Below are positions 1 through 9,440 of a stretch of DNA of 60,000 bases, one piece after another; the first letter of the stretch is position 1, and each line of letters begins with the position of its first letter. This DNA is from Cryptomeria japonica. Its lineage: Eukaryota > Streptophyta > Pinopsida > Cupressales > Cupressaceae. The notes below the pieces were generated by a model that saw only the letters and a program-made list of their open reading frames with translations, was not told where the DNA came from and made no database searches. Made by a program: the position numbers and the translations under genes. The stretch spans positions 59,730,114 through 59,790,113 of the forward strand of contig NC_081408.1 in NCBI RefSeq assembly GCF_030272615.1. Reading direction: 5' to 3'.

Positions 1-1971
1 AGGTGGTAAACTGTGCCACACTGCTGAAAAAGGCACTCCAAGATCTAGTGGAGATGTATGTAGAACAATATCCAAAGACTCATGTGTCTCCTCAAAAAAT
101 AAAGAGACCTCCTCCAACTGCTGTACATAAGTATCCACAATCATGTCAACCTCAAAAGAATGATCATGTAGAGAATGAACAAGAGGGTCAGAGTGTGCCC
201 TCGCAACAATCGAAGAAGGATCATCTTCATCAAAGAGAAGATGTATGTCATCAATGATGTCTCCCAAATCTGCAATGTAGGATTCCACAAACAAACCTGC
301 AATATCTGTCATGTAATCATCCCATGAATCTGAAGCTGGAAGACAATGTATATCCTGCTGCACTGAATCACATGAAGGCAAAACTGTAGCACTATCTGCA
401 TCATCAGGTGCAATAGGTGATGTGATATCAATATGAGAAGATGAAATACAAGACTCAAGAACTGGGTCACATGTGAGAATCCCCAAGTTCAAGTGTCCAA
501 AGTTCTCCTCAAAATCTGAATCATCACAATAAGTGTGATCATCATGTGTAGAATCATCAAATGTGAAATCATCATCATCAACAAAATCTGAAAAGGTGTA
601 TAACCGAGATGCATGATCAACCACCCCAGTCGCAATGATAGCTCTAGTCTCCATGTCTCTAATAAAAACCGAGTCAGGTGTGAACTCCACAACTCTCTTA
701 GTTGCGCCATGTGTGATTTGATAGATAGAAAGGAGATTGTTTGTCAAGTGGGGTACACACAACACATCATTGAAGGAGTTATCCCCAATGTCAATAGATC
801 CTTTCCCAATCACATCCATGTATGTATGATTGCCCATCAAAATCTGAGGCATGGTGCAAGGCTCAAATGTAGAGAACATAGACTGCGAAGATGCCATATG
901 ATGAGAAGCCCCTGAATCTAGAAGCCATCTCTCTGAATCATGATTGATAGTAGCACATAGAGCTTTTCCTTTTCTTGTTCCAAAAGAGTGAGTTTTTCCA
1001 CTTGTAGAAGCCATGAATGCTTGCCCTTTTCCTTTTGAATGTGAGGAAGTGGAAGTTGATGAATCATCCTTCTTGTAGACTTTAGGCAAATCAATGTTAT
1101 GCTTTTTGATGATATGTGTGAGCTCATCAATCTTCTTAGTATGGCAACGATGTTCCTCATGACCAATCTTTTTACAATAAGCACAAGTAGGTCTTTCCCT
1201 CTTTGGTGAATTATCTCTCTTGGAAGAGGATGAATCTCCTTGTTGTGGAGAAGATTGTGCTTTTTCCTTAGGCTTTGATTGCCATTTCTTCTTGTTTGAG
1301 TTGTCCTTTCCTTGATTTCCTTTGTTTCCTTGATTTGCTACTAATGCTTGAGACTTAGAAGAAGCCTTAAGAATGCCCATGCTTATCAACTTAGTTTGTT
1401 CCATCATCAACATTTCATTGAAAGCATCAAATGTAGGCATTTTGTAGCTTGAACCCATTGTCATCCTATGAGTTTGGAAACTAAAAACAAATGCTGCATA
1501 TTCTTGTGGAAGCTTCCCTATCAAGTTGAATATCAATTGAGTATCCTTTTTATCAATGCCACAATCTTTGAGTTGTGCCCTCAACTCATTTGCCTTAGTG
1601 ACATAATCTTGTATAGTATCAAAGTTCTTGGGATCTAACATGGTGAGATCACTATCAATTTGATATCCCCTAATCTCATCAACTTGACCATACAAGTCTT
1701 GAAACTTTTGCCAAGCATCCTTGATTAGAGTACATTTCTCAATATGGAAAATGAGATCCTTTGATATATACTTTCTTAAGGTACCAATTGCCATGATATT
1801 TTTAGTGAGCCAATCTAAGTGACCAACTGGATCAGCCTTAGGATCAGTTGGAACAACAATAGTTCCATCAATGTAATGAGTGAGTCCTTTTTCCATAAGT
1901 TTACTCCATGCATCAATTTTCCAAGTAGCATAATTATGTGGAGTTAAGAGAGGAAACTTAGAAGAACCCAT
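1..1971 (-). CDS. Copia gag-protease polyprotein, N-terminal part (open to the window edge)
   Basis: ATG at 1971-1969 on the minus strand. I checked every codon down to base 1 and found no stop (657 codons). The N-terminus is Copia gag: a start like MGSSKFPLLTPHNYATWK, then the UBN2/retrotran_gag-type helical region. A CCHC zinc knuckle CAYCKKIGHEEHRC lies at about 1183-1144, after a Lys/Ser/Gln-rich linker. The aspartic protease active site DSGASHHM lies at 918-895 and is intact. Downstream is a pre-integrase-like segment (LLSIYQITHG) followed by an Asp-rich acidic stretch near 590-490, unusual for the family. Gag packages the RNA and protease matures the polyprotein in cytoplasmic virus-like particles. 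Integrase/RT identity is inferred from family architecture only. Confidence 0.9.
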   Translation of the reverse strand, partial: MGSSKFPLLTPHNYATWKIDAWSKLMEKGLTHYIDGTIVVPTDPKADPVGHLDWLTKNIMAIGTLRKYISKDLIFHIEKCTLIKDAWQKFQDLYGQVDEIRGYQIDSDLTMLDPKNFDTIQDYVTKANELRAQLKDCGIDKKDTQLIFNLIGKLPQEYAAFVFSFQTHRMTMGSSYKMPTFDAFNEMLMMEQTKLISMGILKASSKSQALVANQGNKGNQGKDNSNKKKWQSKPKEKAQSSPQQGDSSSSKRDNSPKRERPTCAYCKKIGHEEHRCHTKKIDELTHIIKKHNIDLPKVYKKDDSSTSTSSHSKGKGQAFMASTSGKTHSFGTRKGKALCATINHDSERWLLDSGASHHMASSQSMFSTFEPCTMPQILMGNHTYMDVIGKGSIDIGDNSFNDVLCVPHLTNNLLSIYQITHGATKRVVEFTPDSVFIRDMETRAIIATGVVDHASRLYTFSDFVDDDDFTFDDSTHDDHTYCDDSDFEENFGHLNLGILTCDPVLESCISSSHIDITSPIAPDDADSATVLPSCDSVQQDIHCLPASDSWDDYMTDIAGLFVESYIADLGDIIDDIHLLFDEDDPSSIVARAHSDPLVHSLHDHSFEVDMIVDTYVQQLEEVSLFFEETHESLDIVLHTSPLDLGVPFSAVWHSLPP

Positions 1972-3628
1972 AGCAGCAAAAAGGAAGGAACACGAGCAAA
2001 AAAGCACAAGAGACACCCCCCAAATTCAATCAATCAAAGTACCCCCCCCTAAAGTGATGATTTTGGCACTTTATACTTAGTGCGATTACAATGAGCCACT
2101 TGCAAAACAAGGCAAAGTGGGCTTATGATGCAAATTTTACAACTTCTCGAATGAGATACAAGAGACTTCAATCAATAGTGCAATGAATCTAACTGAGATT
2201 CAAGCAAATATACAAGTACCAAGAGAGCCAAAAATGGCCTAAATCTGAAAGTACAATTTCTACTTACAATGACATCAATCTGATAGCATCATGTGAAAGT
2301 AGATGAAAAAATATGCACTTTCAAAAAAAACGGCACCTAAAAAGGAGGTCGGATGACCCCAAACGAAGCCTCTGAAGTTGCAAAAACTGGGATTACTCAG
2401 GGACAGTCACCAAAAACTGCATTTTCTGAAAAATCCGTGCATCAAAATCAAAAAATTCTTTCACCACTGCGGAGAGCACAAAATTCTAGCCCATTTCAAA
2501 AAAAATTGCACCCAAAAAGGAGAAAAAATGAGCAAGTTATGGCCATTTGAAGTTGAACTGCAAAATCAAAAATGCAAATGAGAGGGGGTCCAAAAATTTT
2601 CAAACCCTGCTGATGTGGCGTTGACGTCAGCAAGTTACGCGATTAAATTTGACGACCGTATGACCGTCGCAAAAATTTCACCTCCATGGCTGACTGAGCG
2701 TCTGTACTGTACGGATAGACTGCGTGGCGTGCTGACTGTGTGTTCCGTACTGTACGGAATTGTTGACTAGGCAAAGGTGATTTGGCTGCTGATGTGGCAG
2801 TCTGTATTGATGACGTGGCGTATGGAAATGGCCGACTGTCTGTACGGTTTTCCGCGTGGCGGAGGAGCTGGCCGAGGAACCTGCGGTTGCGGACGAGCGG
2901 TGCGGGCCGGGAGGAGGCGGAGATGGCGCTGTGGGGGCCGCTTCGGCTGTCTTCGGCAGAGCAGGGACCGGCGGGCGGGAGGAGCCGGAGCTGGAGTTGC
3001 CGGAGGCTGCCGGGAAGCGGAGGTGGCGTCGGGTGCTGGGCGGGCGGAGATAGCAGTGCCGGAGCGGGGCGGAGGGCGCCGGTGCAGCGCGGGCGGAGCT
3101 GCGGACAAACGACGTCGGTAGGGAGCGTGTGCGGCAGCGGCGTCGTGGACGAGGCGCCGGCGGGATCGGACGGCCAGAGGAGCTGACGTGACAGGTACGT
3201 ACGTTCTGCGCAAAGTACCTGCAACACGCGGTACGAGCGGCACGGGGGGGTCTGCGGACCCCCCAAAAAATCCTTTTTTTTTTTTTTGATTTTTTGCTTT
3301 TCAATTTTTTTGATCAAAATTTTTTTTTTTTCAATTTTTTTTTCGATTTTTTAATTTTTCAAACAATTTTCAGAATAAAGGAAATTTTTTTTTTTTGAAA
3401 AAATTATAAAATATTTTCGAAAATCCGTACAAATAGGGCAAAAATGGAGAAATTTTTTTTCTCACCAAAATAGGCCAACTTTATAACCAAAATTCATGGA
3501 AATGGCCTTCCGGACGCAATGGAGAGGTCGGATCTGGTCTAGGACGCCTCCAAATGATGATGCTCCTCAAATCTGCCTCTTGACGTCACAATAATGCCTC
3601 TTCAAGACGAATCAATGAAGCTCCAATA
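1972..3628 (-). other. Long untranslated leader of Copia A with a GC-rich island
   Basis: This is the stretch between the primer-binding site and the gag ATG. At 1.66 kb it is much longer than usual Copia leaders. Bases about 2640-3250 are strongly GC- and CpG-rich, flanked by A/T homopolymer runs (3270-3420). Several overlapping open frames exist on both strands in the GC-rich part, but they are Ala/Pro/Arg/Gly low-complexity translations with no family I recognise, as expected from stop-poor GC-rich DNA. I therefore annotate no gene. The older family copy at 7600-8460 lacks a comparable GC island. Confidence 0.65.
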
Positions 3629-3640
3629 GCTCTGATACCA
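3629..3640 (-). other. Primer-binding site of Copia A (initiator tRNA-Met type)
   Basis: The minus strand reads TGGTATCAGAGC directly next to the LTR end, the standard plant Copia site complementary to the 3' end of initiator methionine tRNA. Confidence 0.88.
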
Positions 3641-4118
3641 TGTTGGATTTTGCCAAGATCAAGAGGTCAATGAAATGTACAAGATAGAGACATAATATGG
3701 GACAAGAATAAACTGTATTCTCATCAATAGAAAATGATCAATAATTGTTTCATATAATGTAGATGAGCTTGCTTATATAGGCAAGGCTAGGGATATGTAC
3801 GAGCACACAAATATGACATGTGGCTCAATAAGAAACAAGGGTAGGTAAGAAATAGGTGTGGGTAGGTAGGAGAAATAATATAATATTCCACATGAGGTGG
3901 ATCACCCACCGAAGGTGGAATTATCACTCCACAATAAGTGGATATGATAGTGTAATAACAAGATCAACACCATAAGAGGTGGAATTTCTCCTACACACTA
4001 TCCCAATGTGGCACAAACACCCAAGTGTCTCATATCCAAACTACTATGAAATGCATTATCCTAAGTAAACTTAAGTAAGTGTAATAATATCCATGATGAA
4101 TAATTATTTACACCAACA
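3641..4118 (-). repeat. 5' LTR of Copia A (478 bp)
   Basis: Bounded by TGTTGG at 3641 and CCAACA at 4113-4118, a perfect 6-bp inverted terminal pair with canonical TG...CA ends, adjoining the primer-binding site. It contains several short CCAC/GTGG-type motifs (3890-3990). The partner LTR is outside the window, so identity and age cannot be estimated. Confidence 0.85.
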
Positions 4119-4429
4119 AGACTCCTTTGTGTTTCAACCACCCAAGGATCTCTAGGAATTATTGCCTCAAAATGACATCCATAGGAGAATCATTGTTGAT
4201 GAGAAGGTGAGGCACAAACATGGCTCTAATGAGGAAAACTGGTTTTTGTTAGTGTTAACACCATATGGGCATTGAGTTAGGAATTTATTGTTTGGAAGAA
4301 TCTACCAAAACAATAAGTGTTGTTGCTTTATCTTTACTTGATTGAAGGAGGAATGGAGGATTGCAATGCAACAAAGGAGGCTAGATTAATGTTGGTTCCA
4401 TTTTTGAATATATTTCAGCTCATCGACCT

Positions 4430-4798
4430 AATTACCATGACATGAATGTTCCTCATGATAACCTTGTAGTAAGCATAGGTTGGCTTTTCCTTCTTTTAAG
4501 AATTTGACTTGGAGGAAGAGGATTTGTAGTTTGTTTGAGAGGATTGTGCTTGTTCTTTTTGTGAGTTTTTCTTTAACCTTTTTTGTTTCTTGTTAGAGAG
4601 AAATGATTCTTTTTGCTCGTTTGGGTGACTAGGCAACAAAGCCTAGGATTGAGATGGCTTTAAGAGACCCATGGGAAGTAGTTTCTCTTCTATATGCATC
4701 GACATCTTAGAGAAGATTGCAAATGAAGGCATAGTAGATGCTAATCCCATAAACACCTTGTGTGTGAAAGTTAGAATTAAGTTGCATATTTAGGGCAA
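4430..4798 (-). pseudogene. Degenerate Copia gag, zinc-knuckle to C-terminal segment
   Basis: Nucleotide-level similarity to Copia A gag around its zinc knuckle and the following Lys/Ser/Gln-rich linker (compare 4440-4600 with 1145-1330, and 4640-4790 with 1340-1500). Frameshifts and stops break it everywhere, so no protein is expected. It is continued by the block at 6896-7540 after removal of the inserted solo LTR. Confidence 0.6.
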
Positions 4799-5909
4799 AG
4801 GTTGTGATGTCATGGAAATGGGGACAAGGCAACAACAAAGTTCAATGTTAATAAGTTAGTTTCAACCATAAAACCAAAACAAAGAACTAAAAACCATTCC
4901 AAACATATCAAAAGAGATTTTAAAAAGCATGAAAGAAGTTTAACAAAATAAAAGAAAGGAGAAGAGCCTCCCTAAGATGCTTCCATGATGCCTTTTGATG
5001 CTTCTCCCTTGTTTCTCCCCTCTCCAAGTCCCAAATGAGTGTAGCTCTCAACTTTTAGCATTAGCCATGGATGCCATATGGAGATTCAAGATGGTTGAAT
5101 ATGATAAGTAAATGCTATGCAAGTGTAGATAGTGATGCTATGAAAAAGCTCTATGCTAATACCAGTATAACAACAATATTCTAATGCTTCCTTCTTTGCT
5201 TGAGGAGAAGGGTTCTATTTATAGAAGAAATGGGGAAATGGAGGGTTAAGATCGAGCAATCTTAACAAGGGTTAGGATTGAAAGATATTCAATCCATGTG
5301 AGACTTTCAACCCAATCCCATGTTGACAAGTGTCACCATGAGGAGGCTTGAGAGGAGAGATAAGGAGCATTAAATGCTTGAGGGGACATGATGGTTACCC
5401 TAGTCAAAGAAATAAATGCTTTGAAGAGACCCATGAGTCAAAAGGATGGTTAAGTTAGAGGAAAGTCTCTAACCAAAGGTAAAAGGTGAGTTAACCATAA
5501 ATGGTTATGTAAGAGCCTTTAATGGTTTGGAAGACTTTAGAGGTTAACCATTTGAAGACTTAAAGCCTTAAATGCCTTTCAAAGATTTTTAGGGCTTTGA
5601 GAAGTGACTCCAAGTTGCTTAGGAATGTGACAATATTTAGGGGATGGATTAGGCTAATTAGGAAGGGGTTAGAAGAATCTAGAAGGGGGTTAGGATTGCA
5701 AGTGGGTTTTGTAGGAGAATGCAAGTTGGAGGAATTTTGGGATTTTCAATTAAAATAAAATCATTTATTTCAATTAAATGGTGCAATTTGCATTTGGGTA
5801 AATATTCAAATAAATATTAATTTATTTAAATGAGAAAAAAGAAGATTAAGCATTAAATGCTTGAAGAATTTAAGAGAAACAATTAAAGGTTTGAGAAAAC
5901 TCTAGAAGG

Positions 5910-6254
5910 AAGCCATTAAATTTGAAGACTTTAAGGGAAACCATTAAAGTCTTAAGAAGACTTTAAGGGAAGCCATTAAGTTTGAAGACTTTAAGGGAAA
6001 CCATTAAAGGCTTAAGAAGACTATAGAAAGAAGCCATTAAGTTTGAAGACTTTAAAGGAAGCCATTAAGTTTGAAGACTTTAAGGGAAACCATTAAAGGC
6101 TTAAGAAGACTATAGAAAGAAGCCATTAAGTTTGAAGACTTTAAAGGAAGCCATTAAGTTTGAAGACTTTAAGGGAAACCATTAAAGGCTTAAGAAGACT
6201 TTAGAAAGAAGCCATTAAGTTTGAAGACTTTAAAGGAAACCATTAAAGGTTTCA
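5910..6254. repeat. Tandem array of alternating ~28-bp and ~33-bp units
   Basis: A unit reading aagccattaagtttgaagac... (about 28 bp) alternates with aaaccattaaaggcttaag... (32-33 bp). About 11-12 units are present in patterns such as A-B-A-B-A-A-B. The higher-order period A+A+B is about 89 bp. It lies inside the solo LTR. Confidence 0.85.
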
Positions 6255-6600
6255 AGTGGGTGAGGATAAATAAGATTTTAAATAAATAATTTATTTAAAA
6301 TAGTTGTGCAACTTGCATTTGTAGGAAAATACAAGTGGGTGGAGGATAAAGGTGATTTAAATAAATGATTTATTTAAAATAGTTGTGCAACTTGCATTTG
6401 TAGGAAAATACAAATGGGTGGAGGATAAAGGTGATTTAAATAAATAATTTATTTAAAATAGTTGTGCAACTTGCATTTGTAGGAAAATACAAGTGGGTGG
6501 AGGATAAAGGTGATTTAAATAAATGAAAATAGTTGTGCAACCTGCATTTGTAGGAAAATACAAGTGGGTGGAGGATAATGGTGATTTAAATAAATGTTAA
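6255..6600. repeat. Tandem array of ~79-bp units (about 4-5 copies)
   Basis: Units begin tgggtggaggataa and contain agttgtgcaacttgcatttg. Starts fall near 6256, 6335, 6415, 6494 and 6566. The fourth unit is about 8 bp shorter because it lost an aatttattt segment. A single diverged relative precedes the array near 5710-5830. Confidence 0.82.
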
Positions 6601-6895
6601 TTTATTTAAATGTGAGGTGGGATTTTGGGGGATTTAAATAAATATTAATTTATTTAAATGTGAGAGAATATTTAATTAAATAAATATGATTTATTTATTT
6701 AATTAATGGTCTGAATTTGGTTAAGTGAATTAAATCAAATAAATTGAATAATTTATTTAATTAATAGGAGAAGAGGGTTAACATGAATTAATTAAATATA
6801 TTAATTTAATTAATTTATTGATTGATGGTTAAATAATCAAATAAATACTGAATATTCATTTAATTAAGTGGACAGATTTATGTGACTACAGGTTG

Positions 6896-7540
6896 TTAAG
6901 GGCACCAAATACCATGTCCTTTCACACACTTTACATTGTGCTCTAAGGTTATTGACCTTTGTGATGAAATCTTGGATGTTTAAAAGCTTTTTGGATCAAG
7001 ACACATAAAATCAATGTCAATCTAATAGCCTCTAACTTCACTAGTTTTACCATAGAGACTTTTAAATTGTACCAAAGTATCATGTGGATTTGTACATGCA
7101 TCAATCTAAAACAAAAGATCAAGGGAAATATAGTCCCGAAGACATCCAAGTGCTTTATTATATTCAAGCATCCACTCATTTAGAAACGCCAAATAGAGTT
7201 TCATGTACTTAAGTAAAAGATGCCTTGTGTCGAAAAAAGTGAAAGTGGAAGTAGTTGATTTTGATTCCAAAAGAATTTTACCAAGACGATTTGAAAATAA
7301 AAAATGCATGAATCCTAGTTGATAAAGTATCATGTGGATTTGTACATGCATCAATCTAAAACAAAAGATCAAGGGAAATATAGTCCCGAAGACATCCAAG
7401 TGCTTTATCATCTTAGGATTCATCAACCTTTTGTTCAACATAGGGTCTATGTCCTTGTTGCATTAAGGCATTCAATGCATTTTGTTGCCATGATGCATAG
7501 TTGTATGGAGTTAACAATGGTAACTTAAAATGACTGGTAA
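6896..7540 (-). pseudogene. Degenerate Copia gag, N-terminal segment, with an internal 86-bp duplication
   Basis: Aligns with Copia A gag from its start codon region (about 1971) to about 1540. It includes the start-proximal match (7490-7535 with 1915-1960) and the promoter-proximal leader match that follows. An 86-bp block occurs twice (7074-7159 and 7324-7409), apparently without differences. Stops and frameshifts throughout. Confidence 0.6.
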
Positions 7541-8460
7541 TGAAGGAAAAGTAGAGCACAGGTGGAAAAGAAGATATGCCCAATCACAAAATACATCAAG
7601 AGACCCCCATTGAATTCGTTCAATCAAAGATGCCCTCTAGCAAAATAGTTTCGTTACTTTAGAGATTAGCGTGTTTACAAGTTGGAGTTGTTCTATGTCA
7701 CTATAGAGATTAGTGCATTTACAATGTCCAAAATGGACTACAATATTGAAGTACAATCTAATCTTAAAATGAGAACCTCAAACTTACACTAACATGTAGT
7801 AGTGCTTGACAAATATTCACTTTAAAAAACAAGACTCAAATTTGAGTTTGTTTGTGGAAGTCACAAAGCTTTGAATTTTTCCAAAATTTGTGATTGTTTA
7901 TTAAATCTATAACAAGAAAATTGATATTTTTGGAAAAATAGTAAAACTTGAGTAAAAAGTGATTGCACCAGTGTGCAGAGCATGAAATTCCACCTCATTT
8001 AAAGAAAAGTTGAATTGAAAATAGAGATCACGAACCCAAAATAGGACCCTTTGAAGTTAGATTACAAATTCAACATTGTCAATGCTAAGCGGGGCAACAT
8101 GTTAATATTTGTTGGAACTATCACCAAATTTAGAGTTTTTGCCAAATGTATAGAGATCTTCTAGCTAACTTTGGGGCTCTCCTAATTTGGAGACATTGCC
8201 CAAAATAGCCAAATACTAATTTAATTGCTAAATTTGGCAAGGTGCTAGCAACACTTGGGGGACATTTGGGTGGCTTGATGGTGGTGCAATGGTGGTTGAT
8301 CGGATGTCGGTAGAGCCATAATGGAGGTTTTGTGCTACTTGAGTAGTGTAGAGGCAAAGGAGTCGTGGGGGTGGCAAAATTGAGTCCATTGAGTGGCTAG
8401 AATAGGGCCAATTGGGCACATCCTTGGTTGGTGGTGGCCAAAGGGGGTTGAGTTTGTGCA

Positions 8461-9003
8461 AGCTTAAGGCCCTTTAAATTATTTATTATTTAAAAACGAA
8501 AACTTAGAGTAGTTAATAAATTTTCTTTTTTGAAAGTATAGCACAACATTGTTTATAAGGGTCATATGACTTCTTGGACAATATTTTTTTGCTTCACCTT
8601 GCAATTTTGCTCAAATTGGACAATTTTTTTAATTTGAAAATGAGGGCTCTTAGGCTTTTTGAATGCAATGGTTGGGTCATCCCAAAATACTTCAAAGTGA
8701 TGGTTTCTTGTTGACTATAGCCAAAAACTTCCTTGTTTCAACTTCTTATTGTTTTGGCCTCTAGTGTCCAAGTGGGACAAAACAAAGGCAAATCTAACTT
8801 TTTCGGCTGTTCAGGACTCAATGGCAAGCTTATATTTTCTCTAGGAAGCACCTAAATATATTTGTGATTGGCAAGATTAGAAAGGAATTCCACTAGAAAT
8901 TAGTATTTTTTCAACACTTTTTTGTTTCTCTAGATAATTTGAGGAGGCGAGAGAAAAGTGTACCCATGGTTTAGAAAATAACAGCCGTATGCTTCCAGAT
9001 TTT
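8461..9003. other. No gene recognised
   Basis: AT-rich sequence with no sustained reading frame, no recognised repeat unit and no splice-bounded segment resembling a FEN1 exon. Probably decayed leader or LTR of the older Copia. Confidence 0.4.
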
Positions 9004-9190
9004 TGAAACAATATTAACCCACTACTTACTCGCCAAGACTTGTGAGTTTATTGGTGGGCCGAGTCGACTCACCAAGGACTCGCGAGCCGAGTCTAGACGA
9101 GTCCTGGCACAAGACTCGCGAGTTTGTGCCAGGGACTTGCGCGAGTCCTAAGTCGGGACTCGCGAGTCCAACTTAAAGACTCCCGATGCA
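9004..9190. repeat. Cluster of ACTCGCGAGT palindromes
   Basis: The 10-bp palindrome ACTCGCGAGT and variants (GACTCG, GAGTCC, CGAGTC) recur about ten times. One copy at 9104-9132 is nested in a larger near-palindrome, with CTGGCACAA and TTGTGCCAG flanking a central ACTCGCGAGT. A second, more decayed cluster of the same words occurs at about 10015-10105. Sequence between the clusters is non-coding. I cannot assign an element class. Confidence 0.6.
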
Positions 9191-9279
9191 CAAAAACACA
9201 CCCAACAAAAGAGATAAGAACATGTCAAAAAATTATCTAAATCTTTTCTTTTTCAAGTCAGTCTCATTCTCTTCATTAG

Positions 9280-9440
9280 AATATATACATGAAATATAAC
9301 ATTTACTTTAAGTTATATTTCATGTATATATTGGCAGGATGTTTGAGAGTGGTTTCAGATCTCTAGGAGTTATGATGTAAATTCTAGGTTTTAGAAGATC
9401 TTTTAAATTTTCAGACAGTCAAATTTCAGTAATCAGTAGG
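9280..9440. repeat. Hairpin-headed repeat, related to 45975-46140
   Basis: A perfect inverted repeat (arms 9281-9300 and 9312-9331, 11-nt loop) is followed by about 100 bp containing gatgtttgagagtggtttca. The same hairpin-plus-tail arrangement occurs at 45975-46140 in the 4648-bp insertion. This copy is therefore a fragment of the same element family. Text near 9620-9660 also resembles that element (46290-46340). Confidence 0.7.

Larger units (their letters stand above)
1..4118 (-). mobile_element. Ty1/Copia LTR retrotransposon (copy A), 5' part, truncated by window edge
   Basis: Read on the minus strand the order is LTR (3641-4118), primer-binding site (3629-3640), an unusually long 1.66-kb leader, then an open gag-protease frame that runs off base 1. 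The LTR ends are the inverted pair TGTTGG/CCAACA. Integrase, RT and the second LTR lie outside the window. The element interrupts an older, degenerate copy of its own family (4119 to about 8460). The 5 bp beyond the LTR, agact (4119-4123), should recur at the far end as the target-site duplication; this cannot be checked here. The absence of any stop in 657 codons suggests a young insertion. Confidence 0.88.
4805..6890. mobile_element. Solo LTR, 2086 bp, with 5-bp target-site duplication GGTTG
   Basis: Begins TGATGTCATGG (4805) and ends GTGACTACA (6890), i.e. TG...CA, flanked on both sides by ggttg (4800-4804 and 6891-6895). It sits inside a Copia gag sequence whose two halves can be aligned across it, which independently confirms both borders. 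No coding capacity. A TATA-like stretch (ctatttataga) occurs near 5213. Two tandem arrays (5910-6254 and 6255-6600) and AT-rich palindromic sequence fill its second half. Length and termini fit a large plant LTR, probably Ty3/Gypsy, left by LTR-LTR recombination; the family assignment is inference. Confidence 0.75.
4119..8460 (-). mobile_element. Older degenerate Copia of the same family as copy A, interrupted by a solo LTR
   Basis: Two blocks (about 4430-4798 and 6896-7540) match, in the same order and orientation, the gag of Copia A but are full of stops and indels. Sequence from 7540 to about 8460 corresponds to the leader. The two gag blocks are separated exactly by the solo LTR at 4805-6890. 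The left limit is set by insertion of Copia A at 4118/4119; the right limit is approximate because no LTR or primer-binding site is recognisable there. Confidence 0.65.

Noticed and set aside
2643-3317. Overlapping open frames of 134-224 codons on both strands
   Set aside because: They follow from GC-rich, stop-poor DNA in the Copia A leader. Translations are Ala/Pro/Arg/Gly low complexity in all frames, with no domain or start context.
9017-9040. Possible CACTA-type terminal inverted repeat (cactacttactcgcc)
   Set aside because: No matching TAGTG end or 3-bp target duplication was found within several kb.
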